A stretch of 64,000 nucleotides of DNA from Thiovibrio sp964588325 (lineage in GTDB: Bacteria; Desulfobacterota; Desulfobulbia; Desulfobulbales; Desulfurivibrionaceae). The stretch spans positions 62,001-126,000 of the forward strand of contig CAZPOR010000006.1 in assembly GCA_964588325.1 (NCBI GenBank), written 5' to 3'. Positions 59,550 through 64,000 of this stretch are shown here, one piece after another. Numbering within the stretch: position 1 is the first letter of the stretch; each line of letters starts with the position of its first letter. Under the pieces are notes generated by a model. It did no database searches, was not told where the DNA came from, and was given only the letters and a program-made list of their open reading frames with translations. Position numbers and translations under genes: made by a program.

Positions 59550-59597
59550 ACAGCGAAGCGGTGACAGCGAAGCGGTGACAGCGAAGCGGTGACAGCA
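59550..59597. repeat. 14-bp tandem repeat upstream of the ppx/gppA-like gene
   Basis: Three exact copies of ACAGCGAAGCGGTG (59550-59591) plus a partial ACAGCA. It ends 13 bp before the gene start, so copy number may affect promoter spacing or translation. Confidence 0.75.
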
Positions 59598-59609
59598 GGG
59601 TACGGACCG

Positions 59610-60530
59610 ATGAGCATAGCCTGTGGTGTGGATATCGGGAGCAACAGCTTTCGGTTGCTGGTGGCAGAGTTTGCGGATGGCCGTCTGCGTCCCCTGGCCC
59701 ATGATCTGGTTACGGTCCGTTTGGGCGAGGGGCTTGGCGCCACCGGCCTAATAGCTCCTGCTTCCATGCTCCGGGCCGAGGCGGCTCTCTCCAGGTTTGC
59801 CGTGCTGATGGCCCCCTACCCCGTGCCCCGCGTCCGGGCCTGCGCCACCCATGCCGTGCGCATGGCTGCCAACCGGGACGAATTTCTTCAGGTGGCCGAG
59901 AACCTGCTCGGTGTGCGGATTGAGGTGCTTTCCGGCGAGGAGGAGGCCCGCCTCGCCTTGTTGGGGACACTCTCTGCCCTGCCGGAAGCACAACGGCGTT
60001 ACCCCCTGTTCTTGGTGGATGTGGGCGGTGGCAGCACCGAAATCATCCTCCAGGCCGCAACCGGGAGCGTACCCAGGGTGATCAGCCTGCCCTTGGGCGC
60101 GGTGGGCTTGACCGAGGAATTCGGTGCGGATTTGGTGGCCATGCGTGAAAAGATCCAGACGATCTTGGCCCCGGCCCTGCGGAGTGTTGTGGGGGGGGAA
60201 GTGGCTGGGCAAGGCTCCCTGCTGGTGGCATCCGGCGGCACCGCCACCACCCTGGCCGCTCTCGCCTTGGGGCTTGAACGCTACGATGCCCAACAGGTCC
60301 AGAATTACCGTTTGAGCCAGGACGCGGTGCCTCGGCTGGTGGACTGGTTGGCCGTCCTTTCGCCTGGAGAGCGCAACGGTCTTGCCGCCTTGGCCGATGG
60401 CCGAGGGGAGATCATCGTGGCCGGCGCGGCACTCTTGGCTGCGATCCAGCAGGCCTTGGCAAGTCCGGTGCTGGTGAGCGATGCCGGGTTGCTGGAGGGT
60501 ATTCTTCTGAGCGGGGCAACGGGCTGCTGA
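59610..60530 (+). CDS. Ppx/GppA-family phosphatase
   Basis: 306 residues, ASKHA fold. CGVDIGSNSFRLLVAEF (phosphate 1, about 5-21), VRLGEGL, ACATHAVRMAANRDEFL, VLSGEEEARLAL, FLVDVGGGSTEII (phosphate 2) and LLVASGGTATTLAAL (adenosine). Hydrolyses polyphosphate or pppGpp; the short form lacks the C-terminal HD extension. ATG at 59610 preferred over GTG 59589, which lies in a tandem repeat. Upstream neighbour is the divergent YciO-like gene. Confidence 0.88.
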   Translation: MSIACGVDIGSNSFRLLVAEFADGRLRPLAHDLVTVRLGEGLGATGLIAPASMLRAEAALSRFAVLMAPYPVPRVRACATHAVRMAANRDEFLQVAENLLGVRIEVLSGEEEARLALLGTLSALPEAQRRYPLFLVDVGGGSTEIILQAATGSVPRVISLPLGAVGLTEEFGADLVAMREKIQTILAPALRSVVGGEVAGQGSLLVASGGTATTLAALALGLERYDAQQVQNYRLSQDAVPRLVDWLAVLSPGERNGLAALADGRGEIIVAGAALLAAIQQALASPVLVSDAGLLEGILLSGATGC

Positions 60531-60563
60531 AAGAGGGAGATGGGCTTCTCGGCAAACTCGCCA

Positions 60564-60593
60564 TTGACCTTCGGATTGAAAGTTTTTTATAGT
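60564..60593 (+). promoter_or_regulatory. Candidate promoter of guaB
   Basis: TTGACC (60564-60569) and TATAGT (60588-60593) with 18-bp spacing, 110 bp before guaB. The leader that follows shows no clear riboswitch. Confidence 0.45.
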
Positions 60594-60703
60594 GAAGATT
60601 CATATGTTTTTCCCACCCGTTTTTGGGGTGGCGTTCTGGTATTTCAGATCGCCTTGGCACACGAGGCGCATCACCCGCCACATTTTTTTGAGGGAGTCCG
60701 CTG

Positions 60704-62164
60704 ATGTCACTCGATACGATCGAACACGCCTATACCTTTGACGACCTGCTCCTGGTGCCTGCCGCATCGGAGGTGCTGCCCAACGAGGTGAGCCTGGCCA
60801 CGATGCTGACCAAGTCCATTACCTTGAATATTCCCCTGGTCAGCGCGGCCATGGACACGGTCACCGAGCACCGGGCCGCCATTACCATGGCCAGGGAGGG
60901 CGGCATCGGGATCATCCATAAGAATATGAGCGTGGAAGAACAGATCCGCGAGGTGCGCAAGGTCAAGAAATCCGAGTCGGGCATGGTCATCGACCCGATC
61001 ACGGTGAACGACGGCCAGACCGTGCGCGAGGTCAACGAGATCATGCGCACCTACCGGATCTCCGGGGTGCCGGTCCTGCATGGCACCAAGCTGGTGGGTA
61101 TTGTCACCAACCGCGATCTGCGCTTTGTTTCCGACGAGGATCTGCTGGTCCGCGAGGTCATGACCAGCAAGGATCTGGTCACCGCCAAGGCAGGCATCAC
61201 CCTGGAGCAATCCAAGGCGCTGCTCCATGAGCATCGGATCGAAAAACTCCTGGTGGTGGACGACGAGGGCAATCTCCAGGGCCTGATCACCATCAAGGAT
61301 ATCGAAAAGGTGCGCAAGTATCCCAACGCCGCCAAGGACGACCTGGGGCGGCTGCGGGTGGGCGCGGCCATCGGCGTCAATTCCTCCCTGGACCATGTGG
61401 AAAAGTTGATCGGCGTGGGCGTGGATGTGGTGGTGCTCGACTCGGCCCACGGCCATTCCCGCAATATCTTGAACGCCCTGGTCCGGATCAAGGACGCCTT
61501 TCCCGATCTGCAGGTCATCGCCGGCAACGTGGCCACCGGGGAAGGGGCCGAGGCCTTGATCCGGGCTGGGGCAGACTGCGTCAAGGTCGGGGTCGGGCCG
61601 GGCTCCATCTGCACCACCCGCATCGTGGCCGGGGTCGGGGTGCCGCAGATGACCGCGATCCACAACTGCTCCAAGGCCGCGGAGAAATTCGGCGTGCCGG
61701 TGATCGCCGACGGCGGCATCAAGTACTCCGGCGAGATCGCCAAGGCCATCGGCATCGGCGCCAGGGTGGTGATGATCGGCAGCCTCTTTGCCGGCACCGA
61801 CGAATCTCCCGGCGAGACCTTTTTGTACCAGGGGCGCACCTACAAGGGCTACCGGGGCATGGGCTCGCTCGGCGCCATGAAGCAGGGCTCCAGCGACCGC
61901 TACTTCCAGGAAGGGGTGGAGTCCCAGGCCAAATTCGTGCCCGAGGGCATCGAAGGCAAGGTGCCCTACCGGGGTCCGCTTTCCGACATGATCTACCAGC
62001 TCATGGGGGGCTTGCGTTCCGGCATGGGCTATCTGGGCGCGGCCACCATCGAGGAGCTGCGCGCCAAGGCGAAGTTTGTCAAGATCACCGCCGCGGGCCT
62101 CAAGGAAAGCCATGTCCACGACGTGATCATTACCAAGGAAGCCCCGAATTATAGGTTGGGATGA
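60704..62164 (+). CDS. guaB: Inosine-5'-monophosphate dehydrogenase
   Basis: 486 residues. FDDLLLVPAASEVLP, SAAMDTVTEHRAAITMA, two CBS domains about 95-205 (RTYRISGVPVL, HRIEKLLVVDDEG), VVVLDSAHGHS, catalytic Cys loop GVGPGSICTTRIVAGVGVPQ, IADGGIKYSGEIAKA, and flap KQGSSDRYFQEG. Oxidises IMP to XMP, the first step to GMP. Followed by guaA after 127 bp, so the two-step pathway is together. Confidence 0.98.
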   Translation: MSLDTIEHAYTFDDLLLVPAASEVLPNEVSLATMLTKSITLNIPLVSAAMDTVTEHRAAITMAREGGIGIIHKNMSVEEQIREVRKVKKSESGMVIDPITVNDGQTVREVNEIMRTYRISGVPVLHGTKLVGIVTNRDLRFVSDEDLLVREVMTSKDLVTAKAGITLEQSKALLHEHRIEKLLVVDDEGNLQGLITIKDIEKVRKYPNAAKDDLGRLRVGAAIGVNSSLDHVEKLIGVGVDVVVLDSAHGHSRNILNALVRIKDAFPDLQVIAGNVATGEGAEALIRAGADCVKVGVGPGSICTTRIVAGVGVPQMTAIHNCSKAAEKFGVPVIADGGIKYSGEIAKAIGIGARVVMIGSLFAGTDESPGETFLYQGRTYKGYRGMGSLGAMKQGSSDRYFQEGVESQAKFVPEGIEGKVPYRGPLSDMIYQLMGGLRSGMGYLGAATIEELRAKAKFVKITAAGLKESHVHDVIITKEAPNYRLG

Positions 62165-62184
62165 AGAGAGTGAAAGATGAAAAG

Positions 62185-62255
62185 TGCATAATGAAAAGGT
62201 ATGAATGCAAAGCGCCACGCATGGCGGGGAAATCCCCTTCATTTTTCATTATGCA
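62185..62255. repeat. Inverted repeat between guaB and guaA
   Basis: TGCATAATGAAAA (62185-62197) and its perfect complement TTTTCATTATGCA (62243-62255) can fold to a long hairpin; GTGAAAA pairs and AT-rich tails continue it. It may attenuate or stabilise the guaBA transcript. Confidence 0.55.
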
Positions 62256-62291
62256 TTTTTAACTTTTAATTATTTTCACCAAAGGTGAAAA

Positions 62292-63863
62292 ATGGATATC
62301 CACGGCGAAAAGATACTGATTCTTGATTTCGGCTCCCAGTACACCCAGCTCATTGCCCGGCGGGTGCGGGAGGCCGGGGTGTATTGCGAGCTCCATCCCT
62401 GGGACATGACCGCGGACGAGATCCGCGCCTTCGGCCCCAATGGGATCATCCTCTCCGGCGGGCCGCAGTCGGTGCATGAGGCCGAGACCCCCCGCGCTGC
62501 GGAGGTGGTTTTCAGCCTTGGGGTGCCGGTGCTCGGCATCTGCTACGGCCAGCAGACCATGGCGGCCCAACTGGGCGGCGAGGTGGAGCCTTCCGCCCAC
62601 CGCGAGTACGGCTATGCCCAGGTGCGGGCCCGCAACCACTCCAGGCTGCTGGCCGATATCGAGGACCACGCCAGCCCCGAGGGATACGGGCTGCTCGATG
62701 TGTGGATGAGCCATGGCGACCGGGTCAACAAGCTGCCCCAGGGCTTCGTGGCCATCTGCGAGACCGACAGCGCCCCCCTGGCCGGCATGGCCGACGAGTC
62801 CCGCCGCTTCTACGGTCTCCAGTTTCACCCGGAGGTGACCCACACCCGTCAGGGCAAACGGATCATCGAGCGCTTTGTCCACGACATCTGCGGCTGCGGC
62901 CGCCTCTGGACCCCGGACAACATCATCAACGATTCCCTTGCACAGATCCGCGCCAGGGTTGGCAGCGACGAGGTGCTGCTGGGGCTTTCCGGCGGCGTTG
63001 ATTCCTCGGTGGTCGCCGCTCTGCTGCACCGCGCGATCGGCGCCCAGCTCACCTGCGTTTTCGTGGACAACGGCCTGTTGCGTCTGGACGAAGGCGAACA
63101 GGTGATGGCCACCTTTGCCAGGCACATGGGGGTCAAGGTGATCCGGGTCAACGCCGAGGAGCGGTTTTTGAGCAAGCTTGCAGGCGTGGAAGATCCGGAG
63201 CAGAAACGCAAGATCATCGGCAACACCTTCATCGAGGTTTTCGAGGAGGAGGCGGCCAAACTCAGCAACGTCAAGTGGCTGGCCCAGGGCACCATCTACC
63301 CGGATGTCATCGAGTCGGCCGGGGCCAAGACCGGCAAGGCCAAGGTGATCAAGAGCCACCACAACGTGGGCGGTCTTCCCGAGCATATGAAACTGGGGCT
63401 GGTGGAGCCCCTGCGCGAGCTGTTCAAGGACGAGGTGCGCACCATCGGCGTCGAGCTGGGGCTGCCCAGCGAGATGGTCTACCGCCATCCCTTCCCCGGC
63501 CCGGGCCTTGGGGTGCGCATCCTGGGCGAGGTGCGCAAGGATTACGCCGATACCCTGCGGCTGGCAGACGACATTTTTATCGCCGAGCTGCGCAAGAACG
63601 AACTCTATGACAAGGTTTCCCAGGCCTTCACCGTCTTCCTGCCCGTGCGCTCGGTGGGCGTGGTGGGCGACAACCGCCAGTACGCGCATGTCATAGCCTT
63701 GCGCGCCGTGGAGACCGTGGATTTCATGACCGCCCGCTGGGCTCACCTGCCTTACGAATTTCTCGACCACGTCACCCGGCGCATCTGCAATGAGGTGCGC
63801 GGCGTCTCCCGGGTGGTCTACGATATCACCGGCAAGCCGCCGGGAACCATCGAATGGGAGTAA
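62292..63863 (+). CDS. guaA: GMP synthase (glutamine-hydrolysing)
   Basis: 523 residues. Class I glutamine amidotransferase about 1-200: LILDFGSQYTQLIARRVRE, GICYGQQTMA (nucleophile Cys) and FHPEVTHT (His-Glu). ATP pyrophosphatase domain: GLSGGVDSSVVAALL PP-loop, then VFVDNGLLR. C-terminal dimerisation part ends GKPPGTIEWE. Converts XMP to GMP with ATP and glutamine. The ribosome site is AAAGGTG; the gene forms an operon with guaB. Confidence 0.98.
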   Translation: MDIHGEKILILDFGSQYTQLIARRVREAGVYCELHPWDMTADEIRAFGPNGIILSGGPQSVHEAETPRAAEVVFSLGVPVLGICYGQQTMAAQLGGEVEPSAHREYGYAQVRARNHSRLLADIEDHASPEGYGLLDVWMSHGDRVNKLPQGFVAICETDSAPLAGMADESRRFYGLQFHPEVTHTRQGKRIIERFVHDICGCGRLWTPDNIINDSLAQIRARVGSDEVLLGLSGGVDSSVVAALLHRAIGAQLTCVFVDNGLLRLDEGEQVMATFARHMGVKVIRVNAEERFLSKLAGVEDPEQKRKIIGNTFIEVFEEEAAKLSNVKWLAQGTIYPDVIESAGAKTGKAKVIKSHHNVGGLPEHMKLGLVEPLRELFKDEVRTIGVELGLPSEMVYRHPFPGPGLGVRILGEVRKDYADTLRLADDIFIAELRKNELYDKVSQAFTVFLPVRSVGVVGDNRQYAHVIALRAVETVDFMTARWAHLPYEFLDHVTRRICNEVRGVSRVVYDITGKPPGTIEWE

Positions 63864-63936
63864 CTGTCCAGCAGCACACTTCGCCGACCTTTTCCGCGCA
63901 TCTGCGGCAGCAGCGGAGCGGCGCTGCTGAACAGTT
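63862..63936. repeat. Structured dispersed element, copy C (short)
   Basis: AACTGTCCAGCAGC (63862-63875) and GCTGCTGAACAGTT (63923-63936) pair with one mismatch. The interior has GCATCTGCGGCA, shared with copies A and B, but lacks the larger core, so it looks like a truncated relative. It starts at the guaA stop and may terminate it. Confidence 0.5.
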
Positions 63937-64000
63937 CCTTTCGCAGGGTCTGCCAAACGAGATGATCATGAGTGGGAATAGTCTCAGTTGCCGCTTTACC

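Noticed and set aside
60594..60703. Purine riboswitch in the guaB leader
   Set aside because: No match to the conserved purine aptamer loops could be seen in this leader.
62259..63956. Long open frame antisense to guaA
   Set aside because: guaA is complete and conserved; antisense translation has no domain.

Overview
The window reads as one GC-rich chromosomal segment of an anaerobic, probably sulfate- or sulfur-metabolising bacterium of the Desulfobulbales type (Desulfobacterota). This is an inference. It rests on an octaheme nitrite reductase, a YedF selenium protein beside a class V cysteine desulfurase, the tRNA amidotransferase genes gatA/gatC, a DsrE/TusA-type protein, and many two-component and c-di-GMP genes. 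No 16S gene is present to settle the identity. About 63 protein genes or gene remnants, one tRNA-Ala and several repeat families are visible.

Layout. 1-5.9 kb: the start of a lysine 2,3-aminomutase-like gene running off the left edge, then a minus-strand cassette of TonB-dependent receptor, YfiR-like periplasmic protein and CHASE8-HAMP hybrid histidine kinase. 6.1-10.4 kb: a fused SpmA/SpmB-type membrane protein, an HPP membrane protein with a CBS-domain partner, RdgB and a YkgJ cysteine-cluster protein. 10.5-13.2 kb: a sigma-54-type promoter in front of a small membrane protein, a MerR-type regulator and FtsH. 13.2-17.6 kb: a hairpin-bounded dispersed element, aconitase B and an MFS exporter.

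17.6-25.1 kb is an accessory island. It holds MazEF, an orphan mobile mystery protein A, a dead IS200/IS605 element, an AT-richer restriction-modification-repair set (m5C methyltransferase, NotI-like endonuclease, Vsr), an orphan HigA-like antitoxin, HicAB, a decayed RelE/XRE pair and an AAA/DUF4143 ATPase behind a four-half-site operator. It ends at tRNA-Ala(CGC).

25.3-41.4 kb: a small HExxH gene interrupted by TGA, ilvY/ilvC with their shared operator, an octaheme nitrite reductase convergent with a NIT-domain chemoreceptor, and a long minus-strand block (5-formyl-THF cyclo-ligase, histone-deacetylase-like enzyme, HD-GYP regulator, gatC, gatA, hisC, cmk, PilZ, yedF, cysteine desulfurase, rhodanese). 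41.7-47.1 kb: a MerA-like flavoprotein, a 1040-residue fusion of radical SAM, ArsM-like methyltransferase and DUF5714-like domains, and a TVP38 membrane protein. 47.1-63.9 kb: mostly housekeeping genes (mutM, bioBF, pcnB, rpsA, sppA, an HU-family gene, a Sua5/YciO gene, ppx/gppA, guaB, guaA).

How the genes may work together. Three nitrite-related transcription units (CBS+HPP, octaheme reductase, NIT chemoreceptor) each carry a TTGAC-N4-GTCAA-type palindrome 81-90 bp before the start codon, which suggests one CRP/FNR-family nitrite regulon. The TonB/YfiR/CHASE8-kinase cassette looks like a rewired YfiBNR envelope-signalling system. The flavoprotein/radical SAM fusion/TVP38 cluster is the best candidate for an undescribed metabolic system, possibly handling a metalloid or chalcogen.
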